A DNA stretch of 64,000 nt from Actinomyces graevenitzii C83 (GTDB lineage Bacteria; Actinomycetota; Actinomycetes; Actinomycetales; Actinomycetaceae), in NCBI RefSeq assembly GCF_000239695.1, contig NZ_JH470338.1, positions 585,958-649,957 of the forward strand, given 5' to 3'. Shown in pieces: positions 1-9,877 of the stretch (its first letter is position 1; each line of letters starts with the position of its first letter). A model generated the notes under the pieces. It saw only the letters and a list, made by a program, of their open reading frames with translations, searched no databases and was not told the DNA's origin. Made by a program: the position numbers and the translations under genes.

Positions 1-290
1 TTGCTTCCACCCTGACGTGAAATTTCAGCTTCGGCCACACCCGAGGCGTCAACACGTTGGCGAATAATATTGATGGCCTGGTTAAGGTCGTTGTCAGTAA
101 CCTGGCGGCCATCGGTGGTGGTTGGCGTGAGGATTAGCTGCGTACCGCCTTCCAGGTCAAGCGCTAGCCCGGGCGTTAGCTTGGTTTTACCGGTAAAGGA
201 ACCAATGATTAGCGCGCCGAAACCAATGGCGATTACTAGCAGGAACGTTAGTAAGCTACGTCCTGCGTGCTTGGTTTTATATTTGGACAC
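1..290 (-). CDS. secD: Protein translocase subunit SecD (N-terminal part)
   Basis: Only the first 96 residues are inside the window; the gene runs off the left edge. The GTG at 288-290 is preceded on the coding strand by an AGGAAGAG ribosome site. The protein starts with a basic stretch and one membrane segment (about residues 11-32), then shows LDLEGGTQLIL and the INIIRQRVDASGVAE block, both hallmarks of the first periplasmic domain of SecD. SecD works with SecF and YajC in the membrane to help the Sec pathway release exported proteins using the proton gradient. It lies directly downstream of yajC, the usual order; secF is expected just outside the window. Confidence 0.95.
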   Translation of the reverse strand, partial: MSKYKTKHAGRSLLTFLLVIAIGFGALIIGSFTGKTKLTPGLALDLEGGTQLILTPTTTDGRQVTDNDLNQAINIIRQRVDASGVAEAEISRQGGS

Positions 291-467
291 GGGGTGTCTC
301 TTCCTAGAATCGGTTGTGACTGGTCAGTTCCCCTTAACGCTAGCCGCAGTGCCGTTAAGTTAAGGGGACCAATTGCCACAGCTGAGACTACCAAAATCCC
401 TATTTATTAGCGATTTTGCATAGCCCCAGCTGGTGGTAACTAGTTAAATCTAATCTTGTGGCGACGA

Positions 468-854
468 TTACTTTTTTTCATCGTCGCTAGAGTCTGCGTT
501 ATCGCTGTGGGCCTCTTTTATGGTGTTTTCGGCGTCAACTTCTAGCTCGTCGCTAGAGTCAACGTCTTCCTCTTCGTCCTCATCCTGGTCAGCAAAAGGC
601 GGGTTAACTGCGCCATAAATAGCTTTACTGTCCCACATGGACTCCACGCCCTGAGGAGTACGCAAGGTGACCACATCGCCGTCGATCTCAACGAACTTGG
701 CGTAGTAGCCAGAGGTAGTACGTACCCAGGTGTCAGGCACGCAAGCTTCTTCGAGGCGATTGCGCGCGGCTTGTTCTGCCTTAGCATTTTGGCGACGACC
801 AAAATAAGACAGCGCCACCATGGCAACCACCATGAAGATCAGCATAGTGAGCAT
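468..854 (-). CDS. yajC: Preprotein translocase accessory subunit YajC
   Basis: This 128-residue protein has a single N-terminal membrane helix (residues 2-18), then the small YajC domain with the TTSGYYAKFVEIDGDVV segment. YajC binds SecD-SecF in the membrane. A strong AGGAGG lies just before the ATG. After about residue 88 the chain becomes a highly acidic tail rich in Asp, Glu and Ser, common in actinobacterial YajC and of unknown role. It sits between ruvB and secD, the standard arrangement. Confidence 0.93.
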   Translation of the reverse strand: MLTMLIFMVVAMVALSYFGRRQNAKAEQAARNRLEEACVPDTWVRTTSGYYAKFVEIDGDVVTLRTPQGVESMWDSKAIYGAVNPPFADQDEDEEEDVDSSDELEVDAENTIKEAHSDNADSSDDEKK

Positions 855-933
855 AGTTTTTCCTCCTAAGTTTGCCTAAAGTCTATGGGAAAGCCCGTAT
901 AAAACTAAGTGAGTCCTAAATAGCGGGCAGCGC

Positions 934-1950
934 TTAGATTTCAGGCATGTGTTCGGGCAGTTCTAAGCCCAGGTGGGTGTAGGCAGCGGCAGTGGCTGCA
1001 CGCCCGCGCGGGGTACGCACCATTAGACCTTCGCGTACCAGATAAGGTTCAGCCACCGTTTCTACAGTTTCTGCCTCTTCACCTACGCTTACTGCCAAAG
1101 TAGTCAAACCTACCGGTCCCCCACCAAAGCGGGTGCATAGGGCAGTTAGCACTGAGCGGTCTAGGCGGTCTAGCCCCAGAGCATCCACCTCAAACACTTT
1201 TAAAGCCGCCTGGGTGGAAGCCAGGTCAGCTACTCCCGGCGTGCCGTGCACCTGGGCCCAGTCTTGGACGCGCCGTAGCAGGCGGTTGGCGATACGCGGC
1301 GTACCACGCGAACGACTGGCCAGCTCGTGGGCGGCCTGAGCATCTATTTCAAGGCCTAACAGTCCAGCGCTGCGGGTAACAATCTGGGCTAGTTCACTGG
1401 CGCTGTAGTAGTCCAGGTGCCCAGTGAAACCAAAACGGTCACGTAGCGGCGCCGGAAGTAGACCCGCCCTAGTGGTAGCCCCAACCACGGTAAAAGGAGG
1501 CAGTGACAGCGGGATCGAGGTGGCCCCAGGGCCTTTACCTACCACCACATCTACCCGGTAATCCTCCATGGCCAGGTAAAGCATTTCTTCAGCGGTGCGT
1601 GCCAGGCGATGAATTTCATCGATAAACAGCACGTCGCCTTCTTCAAGTGCGGAAAGAATAGCGGCTAGGTCACCGGCGTGCTGCACTGCCGGGCCACTGG
1701 TTAGCCGCAGTGAGCCACCCAGTTCATTAGCAATAATCATGGCCAAAGTGGTTTTACCCAGCCCAGGCGGGCCAGATAGCAGCACATGGTCAGGGCTAGA
1801 ACCGCGTGAAGTGGCTGCGCGCAGCACCACGGACAGCTGCCCGCGCACCACATCTTGACCCACAAAATCTTCTAGGTGGCGTGGACGCAGAGCACCTTCA
1901 GCAGCCCGCTCAATCTCATCAGCTTCCGGGCCTACAAAACGATCAGACAC
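934..1950 (-). CDS. ruvB: Holliday junction branch migration ATPase RuvB
   Basis: A 338-residue AAA+ motor, full length for the family. It shows the Walker [12 protein letters not shown] (about residues 60-70), Walker B DEIH, the sensor segment [18 protein letters not shown], and a C-terminal winged-helix DNA-binding region. RuvB hexamers pump DNA through the RuvA-held four-way junction during recombinational repair. The start overlaps the end of ruvA by 8 bases, indicating translational coupling within a ruvC-ruvA-ruvB operon. Confidence 0.98.
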   Translation of the reverse strand: MSDRFVGPEADEIERAAEGALRPRHLEDFVGQDVVRGQLSVVLRAATSRGSSPDHVLLSGPPGLGKTTLAMIIANELGGSLRLTSGPAVQHAGDLAAILSALEEGDVLFIDEIHRLARTAEEMLYLAMEDYRVDVVVGKGPGATSIPLSLPPFTVVGATTRAGLLPAPLRDRFGFTGHLDYYSASELAQIVTRSAGLLGLEIDAQAAHELASRSRGTPRIANRLLRRVQDWAQVHGTPGVADLASTQAALKVFEVDALGLDRLDRSVLTALCTRFGGGPVGLTTLAVSVGEEAETVETVAEPYLVREGLMVRTPRGRAATAAAYTHLGLELPEHMPEI

Positions 1951-2551
1951 GCTTTGCTGCTCCTAAGTTTCGCAAGGCTGCCCTCAGCAGCGCCGATACA
2001 TCAGTGGCATTTTGTGCAGTAGTAACCTGTAGCACCGCGCCGGTGGCCGCCGCTTCATTCCAGCCCAGCCCCACCAAAGCTGCAACTACCTGCGGGTTAG
2101 CCTCATCAGTAGCAGCTGGCAAGTCAAATTCCAGCTCCCCTTCACCGCGCAGAGGCCCAAGTTTATCGCCCACATCTAGGATCACCCGCTGCGCGCCTTT
2201 AGGCCCTAAACCGGGTACGCGAGTTAAAGCTGCTGTGTCTTTAGCGGCAATAGCTTGGCGTAAAGCGTCAGGAGTATGCACCGCCAACATGGCTAAAGCC
2301 AGCTTGGCTCCTACACCTTTAGCGCCCATCAGGGTGGCGAAAGTGTCGCGTTCATCAGTGGTAGCGAAGCCATAAAGAGTCAACGAATCTTCTTTAACCA
2401 CCAGGTAGGTGTGCACCTTAGCTTGGGCGCCCACCTGCAGGGTACTTAAAGTGTTGGGCGTAGCGTTGAACAACAGGCCCACTCCCCCGGTTTCAATCAC
2501 GGCGGAGCTTAAAGTCACTGCGGTTACTTCACCGCGCAGGGAAGAAATCAC
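1943..2551 (-). CDS. ruvA: Holliday junction DNA helicase subunit RuvA
   Basis: This 202-residue protein begins [12 protein letters not shown], the typical RuvA N-terminal OB-fold. The tandem helix-hairpin-helix region contains the [14 protein letters not shown] and [14 protein letters not shown] glycine-rich turns that grip the DNA backbone. The short C-terminal domain (about residues 150-200) contacts RuvB. RuvA recognises the four-way junction and loads RuvB. It lies 14 bases after ruvC and overlaps ruvB. Confidence 0.97.
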   Translation of the reverse strand: MISSLRGEVTAVTLSSAVIETGGVGLLFNATPNTLSTLQVGAQAKVHTYLVVKEDSLTLYGFATTDERDTFATLMGAKGVGAKLALAMLAVHTPDALRQAIAAKDTAALTRVPGLGPKGAQRVILDVGDKLGPLRGEGELEFDLPAATDEANPQVVAALVGLGWNEAAATGAVLQVTTAQNATDVSALLRAALRNLGAAKRV

Positions 2552-2565
2552 ATTAATCCTTGTTA

Positions 2566-3222
2566 TTAGCCACGTCTGCGGCGGGGGTCTACAGCACCGG
2601 TTCTGCGAGCATTAGCTTGGGCTTGGGCCCAGCGGCGTTGGGCTGGGGTGCGCGCTGAGGCTCGCACCTGGCCACCGGCACTAACCATTTCAGTAATGCC
2701 GTCTTGCCCAGTGCCTCCCCCACGCCAACCGTGACAGATGGCCAGCGCTAAAGCGTCAGCTGCGTCAGCTGGCTTAGGTAGCGCATCCAGGCCCAACACG
2801 CGGGCCACCATGGTTTGCACTTGTGCCTTATCAGCCCGGCCATTACCGCTGATAGCAGCCTTAACTTCACTAGGGGTATGCAGAGCCACCTCTAGATCGT
2901 GGCGGGCACCAGCCAACATGGCCACCCCCATAACCTGCGCCACCGCAATAACCGAACGCATATTTTCTTGGGCAAATACCCGTTCAATGGCAATTACATG
3001 CGGGCTGTGGCGTGCAATCCAGTCATCAATTGCGTCCGCAATACTTTTAAGGCGCAGCTCTGGGGATTGGTTAGGAGGAGTACGGGCAACCCCCACTTCA
3101 ACTAGTCGCACTCGCCGGCGTGAATCTACATCCACGCAACCTAGTCCACAACGGGTCATACCTGGGTCGATACCCAAGACGCGTTGGTCAGCTACGAATG
3201 CTCCAAGTGAAGCGGGGGCCAA
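2566..3222 (-). CDS. ruvC: Crossover junction endodeoxyribonuclease RuvC
   Basis: The protein resolves Holliday junctions by paired nicks. It carries the RNase H-fold acidic residues: Asp in LGIDPGMTRCG near the N-terminus, Glu in AIERVFAQ, and the Asp pair in KPADAADALALA. The likely start is a TTG about 9 bases after the yebC stop; a GAGGA that could serve as ribosome site lies inside the end of yebC. The C-terminal 40 residues are basic and probably disordered. Length is 218 residues, slightly long because of this tail. Confidence 0.95.
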   Translation of the reverse strand: MAPASLGAFVADQRVLGIDPGMTRCGLGCVDVDSRRRVRLVEVGVARTPPNQSPELRLKSIADAIDDWIARHSPHVIAIERVFAQENMRSVIAVAQVMGVAMLAGARHDLEVALHTPSEVKAAISGNGRADKAQVQTMVARVLGLDALPKPADAADALALAICHGWRGGGTGQDGITEMVSAGGQVRASARTPAQRRWAQAQANARRTGAVDPRRRRG

Positions 3223-3231
3223 GGCGTTTAC

Positions 3232-3996
3232 TCAGTCCTCGTCAGCGTCCAGCTCGGCAGCCACCTCGGCGCTGATGTCCATGGAGGTGAATACGTTCTG
3301 TACGTCGTCGGAGTCTTCCAGAGCGTCGATTAGGCGCATAACCTTGCGGGCGGTGTCAGCGTCAACCTCGATCTTGGTACCAGCCACAAACTGAACTTCG
3401 GCACTGTCGTAGTCCATGCCGGCCTCGGTTAGGGCGGTACGTACAGCTACCACGTCGTTAGGCTCGCAGTAGATGGAGAAGCCTTCGCCTTCGTTAACAA
3501 CTTCCTCGGCTCCAGCGTCGAGCACAGCCATCAAAATGCTGTCCTCGTCGACGTCGTCAGCAGCGGAAACCTCAACCACACCCTTACGGGAGAAGTTGTA
3601 GGCCACCGAACCGGGGTCAGCCAGGGAGCCGTTGTTGCGGGTGAAAGCCACGCGCACGTCAGAGGCAGCGCGGTTACGGTTATCGGTAAGGCACTCGACC
3701 AGGAAAGCTACGCCATTGGGTCCGTAGCCTTCGTACATGATGGTCTGCCAGTCTGCACCGCCAGCTTCTTCACCGCTACCACGCTTAACAGCGCGAGTGA
3801 TGTTGTCTGCGGGTACAGAGTTCTTCTTAGCCTTCTGAATGGCGTCGAACAGGGTGGGGTTACCTGCGGGGTCTCCACCACCAGTGCGCGCTGCAACCTC
3901 AATGTTCTTGATTAGGCGGGCAAATAGCTTGCCTCGCTTAGCATCGATGGCGGCCTTCTTGTGCTTGGTGGTTGCCCACTTAGAGTGACCCGACAT
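3232..3996 (-). CDS. yebC: YebC/PmpR family protein
   Basis: A 254-residue protein starting [28 protein letters not shown], diagnostic of the YebC family. Members have been described as DNA-binding regulators and, more recently, as factors that help ribosomes through difficult proline stretches; which applies here cannot be told from sequence. The middle contains the conserved [19 protein letters not shown] region. It heads the ruvCAB operon with a gap of only 9 bases, a pairing widespread in bacteria. Confidence 0.95.
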   Translation of the reverse strand: MSGHSKWATTKHKKAAIDAKRGKLFARLIKNIEVAARTGGGDPAGNPTLFDAIQKAKKNSVPADNITRAVKRGSGEEAGGADWQTIMYEGYGPNGVAFLVECLTDNRNRAASDVRVAFTRNNGSLADPGSVAYNFSRKGVVEVSAADDVDEDSILMAVLDAGAEEVVNEGEGFSIYCEPNDVVAVRTALTEAGMDYDSAEVQFVAGTKIEVDADTARKVMRLIDALEDSDDVQNVFTSMDISAEVAAELDADED

Positions 3997-4088
3997 AAAA
4001 ACTCCCGTTAGTTGAAATAACAGTCCGCATAGATTCTACCGCTCCCCTGGCCGGTTTTAGCCCAGCAAACGTGTGTTTATTGCGGCTT

Positions 4089-4721
4089 TTAGGTGAATTT
4101 AAGCAGTGTGTCATCCCAGCCGGTAACTAGCTTAGCGGCGTGATTTACCAGTTCTGACGGGTAAATTGCCAGGCCGGCTTGGCTGAGTTGACGTAATTTA
4201 TGTGGGCTATACCAATTTAATCCGTCGAGCAGTGAGCGCTCATTAGCGGTCCAGCGTTCTTGGTTGAGCTGGGGTTTGCGCTCAAGGTGCAGATAGTAGA
4301 AGGTTTCATTAGCTAGGCAGGTTAGCGCCCTGAATTCAAAGCGGGCCTGTCTGTAGCCCAGCAGAGTGAGAGCGCCGGGGTCCACTATGATGCCGGTTTC
4401 TTCAGCTAGTTCACGCGCGGCGGCCTGAGCTGGGCTTTCACCTGCTTCTATACCTCCGCCGGGGGTAAACAGCCAGTGATGCGTGGCGTCAGAAAAATCG
4501 TGTCCGGCTACCAGCAGCATTTGTCCTTGGGCTACTACCACTACGCGTCCTGCCTGGCGCGAGGGCATGCCCTGCTGGTTTAGTTCCCAGCCCTGCCCTA
4601 GCAGTTGGCGCCAGTTCGCGGGCAGCTGCGGTTTGCTTTTGGCCCCAGGGACGACGACGGCGCTGTCAGGCGCACATTGACGGCCTGCAGCGTCGTCGAG
4701 CCCATTTTGGCTGCTAGGCAT
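4089..4721 (-). CDS. Nudix hydrolase
   Basis: The Nudix box is complete: GGGIEAGE, then RELAEETG (about residues 88-113), giving the metal-binding Glu residues. The family cleaves nucleoside diphosphates linked to another group; the substrate is not predictable here. Residues 1-50 form an extension without recognisable features. The start overlaps the end of the PrsW-type gene by 8 bases, so the two are probably co-translated. A Nudix gene near the pimA-yebC region is common in actinobacteria. Confidence 0.88.
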   Translation of the reverse strand: MPSSQNGLDDAAGRQCAPDSAVVVPGAKSKPQLPANWRQLLGQGWELNQQGMPSRQAGRVVVVAQGQMLLVAGHDFSDATHHWLFTPGGGIEAGESPAQAAARELAEETGIIVDPGALTLLGYRQARFEFRALTCLANETFYYLHLERKPQLNQERWTANERSLLDGLNWYSPHKLRQLSQAGLAIYPSELVNHAAKLVTGWDDTLLKFT

Positions 4722-5865
4722 TGTCTAAACCTAGGAAAACCTGACGTTTAGCAGATACTTCCTGCAGCAGCTTAAGCTGACGTTCACGGTCTTCGCTGTC
4801 ACCTTCACCAGCTAGGAAGCGCCCGCGAATTTCGGCCAGCTCCATTGAGTCACGCTGAAAATCGAGCATGGCCTTACGTGCCTGGGGACCATGTGAGCGC
4901 GCCCAGGCAGTACCCTGACGCCGCCCAGTATTGGTGGTAAGCATGGCCACTTCTGCTGAGGTGTACCAGCCACCAGCGGCGTAATCCATTAGGTTGGTGG
5001 CGTAATCACTCTGTTCACGTCGCTTTAGGTAGGACACCAGCAAGCCCATCAGCACGAATATTGGGGCTGAGACCAGCATATAGAACCACCAGTTAGGGCC
5101 TGAAAGTAGGTTCCAGCTAAAGTGCAGTACCACCGCGCATAGGTAACCCAGCAGGGTCATCCCTAGCCAGGACCAGCGCCCACGCATGTGGATACCAAAG
5201 CCCAAAGCCATACCGGTACAGGCAGTGAAAATTACGTGGGCGAAAGGTGAGGCCACCCCGCGTAGCAGGAAGATTTGTGCCAGCTGATCACTGTAGCGAG
5301 CAAAGTACAAAATGTTTTCTGCGAACGCGAAGCCACCTGCAATTACGGTGGCGTAGACGACGCCGTCGACCGGGCCGTTAACGATCTTGCGCCACAGCAG
5401 GTAAATAAGCACCAAACCCAGGGCCTTGGTAAACTCCTCAATTAGTGGGGCACTAACCAAGGTGGCGAAGGTGCCGCCGGCGGCTTTAGATTTAGTCATT
5501 TCCGCGACCGCAATGGTGGAAGAGTTGTTGACCATCAAGGAAACTAGCGTGGCCACGCCCGCCCCCCACAGGAAGGCGGCTACCAGCACTCCTAGAGGTT
5601 CAGGGTCCTGATAGTCAATCCAGCGCACCACCAGCAGTACCAAGCATAGCGGCACTAAAGCCAACAAGAAGGGAACCAGCAAACTGGTGCCCCCTGAATT
5701 AGCGTTGATGATCATCATCAACACGCCAAAACCTACCAGGCCACCCATGGCGAGAGCGGTGATTAAGAAGGTTCGCCAAGAGTAGGCGCTTTGCTTAGTC
5801 CAAGCGGGCGTGTGTAGGGAAGCGCGGGCGCGAGAGGCAGCCAGCGTGGGAATTTTTTCTTTCAC
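4714..5865 (-). CDS. PrsW-family intramembrane metalloprotease
   Basis: A 383-residue multi-span membrane protein with about eight hydrophobic segments between residues 30 and 285. It contains the PrsW signature set: PLIEEFTKALG with the EE pair, GFAFAENILYFARY, and a histidine-bearing helix (SPFAHVIFTACTGMALGFG), which together form the predicted zinc site in the membrane. In Bacillus, PrsW cuts an anti-sigma factor; the target here is unknown. The cytoplasmic C-terminal 100 residues are charged. It follows the LemA-like gene by 6 bases and overlaps the Nudix gene. Confidence 0.88.
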   Translation of the reverse strand: MKEKIPTLAASRARASLHTPAWTKQSAYSWRTFLITALAMGGLVGFGVLMMIINANSGGTSLLVPFLLALVPLCLVLLVVRWIDYQDPEPLGVLVAAFLWGAGVATLVSLMVNNSSTIAVAEMTKSKAAGGTFATLVSAPLIEEFTKALGLVLIYLLWRKIVNGPVDGVVYATVIAGGFAFAENILYFARYSDQLAQIFLLRGVASPFAHVIFTACTGMALGFGIHMRGRWSWLGMTLLGYLCAVVLHFSWNLLSGPNWWFYMLVSAPIFVLMGLLVSYLKRREQSDYATNLMDYAAGGWYTSAEVAMLTTNTGRRQGTAWARSHGPQARKAMLDFQRDSMELAEIRGRFLAGEGDSEDRERQLKLLQEVSAKRQVFLGLDNA

Positions 5866-5871
5866 GTAAGT

Positions 5872-6462
5872 TTAAATCTCTACCAGGGCTGGTAGCGGGG
5901 CGCGTCCAGCCAAATGAGCAATTCGTACCAAGGTCCGCTGGCGTACTTTTCTAGCGTCCTTAACCTGGTTGTTGTGGACGTGCACGGCCACTTCAAGTTT
6001 TTGTTGGGCAGCGTCAAGGCGACGCAGTAAAGCAGTAGCGTCAGTTTCTTGCATCAGGCGGCTGCGAGTTTCATCGGTTAAAACTTCGCGCATAACGCGA
6101 GTCAACTGATTTTCGTAGGCCACGCGTTTAGCGGCGTTACCGGTGCGATTACGCGGATCTAAGCCGTCACCCACAATTGGTTCTTCACAGCGCGAAGCAT
6201 CGTGGGCAGCCTGGCACAGTTTTTCACTGTCTGCCTGATCCAGCACCTGCGCATTAGCTAATTCAATGGCGGCGTGGGCCCGTTTAGACAGTTGCCCACT
6301 GACAATCAGGCGGGCAGCCAGCACTTGGCGATGTAGGCGGTCTACTCGTACCGCATAGGCGAACAGGAACCAGCCAGCTACCAGCACTATTACTACAACG
6401 AGTAATACTGCCAGTAAGGCATCAATAGCTGCGGGAGGTAAAAGTGGTGCAGCGCTTATCAC
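5872..6462 (-). CDS. LemA-like membrane-anchored protein
   Basis: A 196-residue protein with one strong N-terminal membrane helix (about residues 12-38) followed by a helical soluble domain. The pattern RVDRLHRQVLAARLIVSGQL and the ending with HNNQVKDARKVRQRTLVRIAHL resemble the LemA fold, although similarity is weak by eye. Function is not known. The GTG start overlaps the pimA stop (GTGA), so it is co-translated with the mannosyltransferase and occupies the slot of a membrane protein gene downstream of pimA in mycobacteria. Confidence 0.65.
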   Translation of the reverse strand: MISAAPLLPPAAIDALLAVLLVVVIVLVAGWFLFAYAVRVDRLHRQVLAARLIVSGQLSKRAHAAIELANAQVLDQADSEKLCQAAHDASRCEEPIVGDGLDPRNRTGNAAKRVAYENQLTRVMREVLTDETRSRLMQETDATALLRRLDAAQQKLEVAVHVHNNQVKDARKVRQRTLVRIAHLAGRAPLPALVEI

Positions 6463-7649
6463 AGGCTTTCTCCTTCACGCAGGTTACGCAGCGCCCCGAG
6501 CATGGTGCGCTCGCCAGGTTCAGCTTCAATGCGGCTGTTAATGGTAGTTACGGCGACGTCATAAACCGCCAGGATCTGATCGGTTACGTTGGACCAGTCG
6601 TAACGCTCCACGGCCACATTGGCAGCGGTAATCTTGGCCTGAGTGGTTTGGGGGTCATCAACTACCCCAATAATTGCCTGAGCTAAAGCATCACTGTCAC
6701 CGTTTTTGAACATGGTGCCCAGGCGGCCGTTTTCAAGCACCGCTGCAAAAGCTGCCAGATCGGAGGAAATTACGGCGGTGCCCGCCGCCATGGCCTCCAC
6801 CAGCACGATACCGAAGGATTCACCACCGGTTTGGGGTGCCACATAGCAGGTGGCCGAAGCCAACAAAGCGGCCTTATCGGCGTCGCTAACTCCCCCTAAG
6901 AAAGTTACTGCCGCCGCGCTATTGGCATCTAACTGGGCCAGGGCCTGGGGATTTTCACCGCGCCCGGCCACCAAAAAACGTGCCTGCGGGAAACGTGCCA
7001 GTACCTGAGGCACAGCTTTTAGCAGCACCCCCAAGCCTTTACGTGGCTCATCAATACGGCCCAAGAAAGCAATAGTGGGGGCCTGCGCGGTGCCGGTGAA
7101 ACGTTCCTGCTTAGGGGCAGTGCGAAATGGCTTGGTGTATACGCCATTAGGGATCACTACGGCGTCGCCACCATGGAAATGCTGCAGGGTCTTTTTGGCC
7201 TCATTAGATACGGCAATTCGGGCCGTGAGCTTTTCGATCAGCCGCGAAACCATAGGCGCAGTGGCTTCACGCACCATGGAGTGGTCCATGGCCGCATGGA
7301 AAGTACCTACGATCGGGCCACGCGCCGCTTGCAGCGCCAGCATACCGATTGAAGGAGTGATGGGCTCATGAATATGCAGCAGATCAAAATTGCCTTGCTC
7401 AATCCAACGACGAGTGCGCACTGCTGGCGCCGCCCCAAAGTTTAGACGGGCGATGGAGCCGTTATAGGGAATCGGAATCGCGTTCCCAGCGCTGGTGATC
7501 CAGTCAGGTAGCTCCATTTCTGGGCCAGCCGGGGCCAGTACCCTCACCTCATGGCCGCGTCGCATCAACTCTTGCGCTAAATCTGTGACGTGAACCTGCA
7601 CCCCACCTGGCACATCTAAGGCGTAGGGGCAGACGATACCAATGCGCAT
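6459..7649 (-). CDS. pimA: Phosphatidylinositol alpha-mannosyltransferase PimA
   Basis: A 396-residue GT4-family glycosyltransferase with the GT-B fold. The N-terminal domain opens MRIGIVCPYALDVPGGVQVH, where the glycine-rich loop contacts the donor. The C-terminal domain has FLGRIDEPRKGLG and the EX7E element in GGESFGIVLVEAMAAG. PimA transfers mannose from GDP-mannose to phosphatidylinositol on the inner membrane face. It sits directly after patA and pgsA, exactly as in the mycobacterial cluster, which makes the assignment strong. Confidence 0.92.
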   Translation of the reverse strand: MRIGIVCPYALDVPGGVQVHVTDLAQELMRRGHEVRVLAPAGPEMELPDWITSAGNAIPIPYNGSIARLNFGAAPAVRTRRWIEQGNFDLLHIHEPITPSIGMLALQAARGPIVGTFHAAMDHSMVREATAPMVSRLIEKLTARIAVSNEAKKTLQHFHGGDAVVIPNGVYTKPFRTAPKQERFTGTAQAPTIAFLGRIDEPRKGLGVLLKAVPQVLARFPQARFLVAGRGENPQALAQLDANSAAAVTFLGGVSDADKAALLASATCYVAPQTGGESFGIVLVEAMAAGTAVISSDLAAFAAVLENGRLGTMFKNGDSDALAQAIIGVVDDPQTTQAKITAANVAVERYDWSNVTDQILAVYDVAVTTINSRIEAEPGERTMLGALRNLREGESL

Positions 7650-7657
7650 AGCTTCCT

Positions 7658-8614
7658 TTAACTTTCTTCACGCTGGCGAGCATGGGAACGTGCCAGGCGT
7701 TCTAGATCCAAGTCTTTAGTGTAGATAGCCTGTAGCATATGCCAGTCCTGGGGATAGCGTGCTAGCAGTTGTGCCATCTGAGATGCCCAAGCTTGGGTTT
7801 TGTCGAAAATATCTCCTCGATCATTGCTGACCTGATCAGCAACTTTACGCACATGGATGACAATCCCCCAACTGCTGCCAGCTAGGCGACGGCGTTGGCC
7901 CTCCAAACGTTCATAGCTAATTGCGCCCATCCACAGTGGCGAGTGGGTGCGGGCCGCCAATACTGCCGGCCCGGCAGCTACCCGCGCCGGTTGACCACCA
8001 AAATCCACCTCAATGCCCGCCGCGCTTAGATCACGGTCTGCTAGCAGAGGGATGAAATAGTGGCCCTGCTGGGCTTTTTGAACTAGCTGCTCAAAAACTT
8101 TTTGACCCGGCGCCTGAGCAATAATTTCCATGCCCAGCCCCTGGCGAAACTCAATGAACTTTTCAAACAGTTGGGGTGGCTCTACCTTTTCTGCCACGGT
8201 GAGTACGGTAGCCAGTTCCTGGCTGGCCCAAGCCCCAGCCAGATCCCAGTTACCGCTGTGCGAGAGAGCAAAGACCACATTAGCCTTGGCTACATCTGCT
8301 TTTAGGGCTGCAAATTCGCCTTCTACACGTACCCTATGGCGTAGTTGCTCTGGCTGCACACCGGCCAGAGCAAAAGCCTCATAGAAGTAACGCATATAGG
8401 AACGCATACCTTCTCGGCTTAGACCACGCACATCACTGTTGCCAGTAAGGGTGTGTAGATTTGCTTCTAGCTGGCCCACTCCGCGTTTAGACGGGCGTAG
8501 GCGCTGGTGCAGCCAAGCCACATCGGCGCCGCGATTTGCTAGTGCGTAACCAAGTCTGGCAGGAATTTTGGGAGCTAGTGACCAGGCGGCTAAATATAGT
8601 TTTGCCCCGGTCAT
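7658..8614 (-). CDS. patA: PIM acyltransferase PatA (lysophospholipid acyltransferase family)
   Basis: A 318-residue protein of the LpxL/HtrB-type acyltransferase family. The HX4D catalytic motif is visible as HSGNWD near residue 123. In mycobacteria PatA acylates the mannose of phosphatidylinositol mannoside. The ATG overlaps the pgsA stop codon (ATGA), so translation is coupled. Position between pgsA and pimA supports this role rather than lipid A synthesis, which a Gram-positive would not carry. Confidence 0.9.
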   Translation of the reverse strand: MTGAKLYLAAWSLAPKIPARLGYALANRGADVAWLHQRLRPSKRGVGQLEANLHTLTGNSDVRGLSREGMRSYMRYFYEAFALAGVQPEQLRHRVRVEGEFAALKADVAKANVVFALSHSGNWDLAGAWASQELATVLTVAEKVEPPQLFEKFIEFRQGLGMEIIAQAPGQKVFEQLVQKAQQGHYFIPLLADRDLSAAGIEVDFGGQPARVAAGPAVLAARTHSPLWMGAISYERLEGQRRRLAGSSWGIVIHVRKVADQVSNDRGDIFDKTQAWASQMAQLLARYPQDWHMLQAIYTKDLDLERLARSHARQREES

Positions 8615-9237
8615 TTAGCCTGCTTTGCAAAGTGGGAGCGTACCGCCAAAATTCGCTGCACTACCGTGATAAAGGCAGCTAGCGCCACTACCCCTAAGGC
8701 CACAGTTATGCACCAGGTACTCAGGCCAAAACCTACCGCCAACGCCCCTAGGCCAGCGATAATTAGTCGGTCAGTGCGCTCAGCTAGACCCTTATGGGCG
8801 TCCGCCCCCACTGATTCGGCGCGGGCACGCACATAGGAAACGCAAGCGCCCAGTCCTACACAGGCCACTGCGAAAGACACTGTCAAGGTGCGCTGGGTGC
8901 CGGCAGGCATGTGCAGGGCTGCCCACACTGCCAAGGAACCAAACACGGCGGCGTCGGTCAAGCGATCCAGGCAGGAATCAAGAAAGGCTCCAAAAGGAGA
9001 AGATGTGCCCGTGGCGCGTGCCAAGATTCCATCAAAAGAATCCCCGAACAGCACGATCAGCAGCAGCCCTACCCCCAGCAGAAAGTGTCCCTGCGGCAGG
9101 GTACAAACTGCCACCACTACCGAAAGCACCGTGCCGGTAACTGTCAGCATGTTGGGGGTAATACCAACTTTAGCCATCGCCAGGGCCGGCTTGGTAAATA
9201 GGGTTTTTGTGATGCTACGCCCATGTTCGCCGAGCAT
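8611..9237 (-). CDS. pgsA: CDP-alcohol phosphatidyltransferase, phosphatidylinositol (phosphate) synthase
   Basis: A 208-residue membrane enzyme with about five to six helices. The CDP-alcohol motif is complete: DSFDGILARATG, then FGAFLDSCLDRLTD, with all four Asp residues. In this actinobacterial context the enzyme makes phosphatidylinositol phosphate from CDP-diacylglycerol and inositol phosphate, supplying the lipid for PatA and PimA. It starts 25 bases after the HIT gene. Confidence 0.92.
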   Translation of the reverse strand: MLGEHGRSITKTLFTKPALAMAKVGITPNMLTVTGTVLSVVVAVCTLPQGHFLLGVGLLLIVLFGDSFDGILARATGTSSPFGAFLDSCLDRLTDAAVFGSLAVWAALHMPAGTQRTLTVSFAVACVGLGACVSYVRARAESVGADAHKGLAERTDRLIIAGLGALAVGFGLSTWCITVALGVVALAAFITVVQRILAVRSHFAKQAK

Positions 9238-9262
9238 AGTTACTCCTCAGTTGCGCTTAGTT

Positions 9263-9877
9263 TTATTTGACGTCCGCAGCAGTATTGGCTGCATCCCAGG
9301 CCTGTGCTAAAGCCTGGCGGGCGTCATCTAGTAACTGTGGAACTGCCTTGGTTTGCGCCACGATAGGCAGGAAGTTAGCGTCCCCACGCCAACGCGGCAC
9401 CACATGCTGGTGCAGGTGCGCGGCAATACCGGCGCCAGCTACCTCCCCCTGGTTCATACCCAGGTTAATGCCGTCAGGCCCAGAAACATGGCGCAAAGTA
9501 CGCATGGCCTGCGCGGTTATTTCACCTAACTCAATGCGTTCTGCATCGGTTAGCTCGGTGTAGTCAGCCACGTGACGGTAAGGCAGCACCAGCAGGTGCC
9601 CAGGGTTGTAGGGGTACAGGTTCATCAGGGTGAAGCAATGGCTACCCCGGCGCACCACTAAGCTGGCCGCGTCGTCGTCGCTAGCTGCGGCGCGACAAAA
9701 CGGGCATTTAGGGGCGGAAGGATCCTCAGGCTTATCCTGACCGCCAATGTAAACCATGCGGTGAGGTACCCACAGGCGCTGGAAGGCATCGGGTACCCCG
9801 GGGTGATCAAAGGTATCTTCAATCACCCCAGGGATAGCCTGACCAGCACTATCAAGCTGCTCAGCGGCGCCGGTCAC
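9263..9877 (-). CDS. HIT-family nucleotide hydrolase/phosphorylase
   Basis: A 204-residue histidine-triad protein with the motif HLHQHVVPRW (about residues 131-140) and an upstream CPFC pair that suggests a zinc site. In Mycobacterium the gene in the same place (between thrS and pgsA) encodes a diadenosine tetraphosphate phosphorylase, so nucleotide-scavenging is likely. The GTG start follows the thrS TAA with no gap, indicating tight coupling. Confidence 0.87.
   Translation of the reverse strand: MTGAAEQLDSAGQAIPGVIEDTFDHPGVPDAFQRLWVPHRMVYIGGQDKPEDPSAPKCPFCRAAASDDDAASLVVRRGSHCFTLMNLYPYNPGHLLVLPYRHVADYTELTDAERIELGEITAQAMRTLRHVSGPDGINLGMNQGEVAGAGIAAHLHQHVVPRWRGDANFLPIVAQTKAVPQLLDDARQALAQAWDAANTAADVK

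Noticed and set aside
70..363. Plus-strand open frame opposite secD
   Set aside because: The minus strand gives a clear SecD start with ribosome site; the plus frame has no family features.
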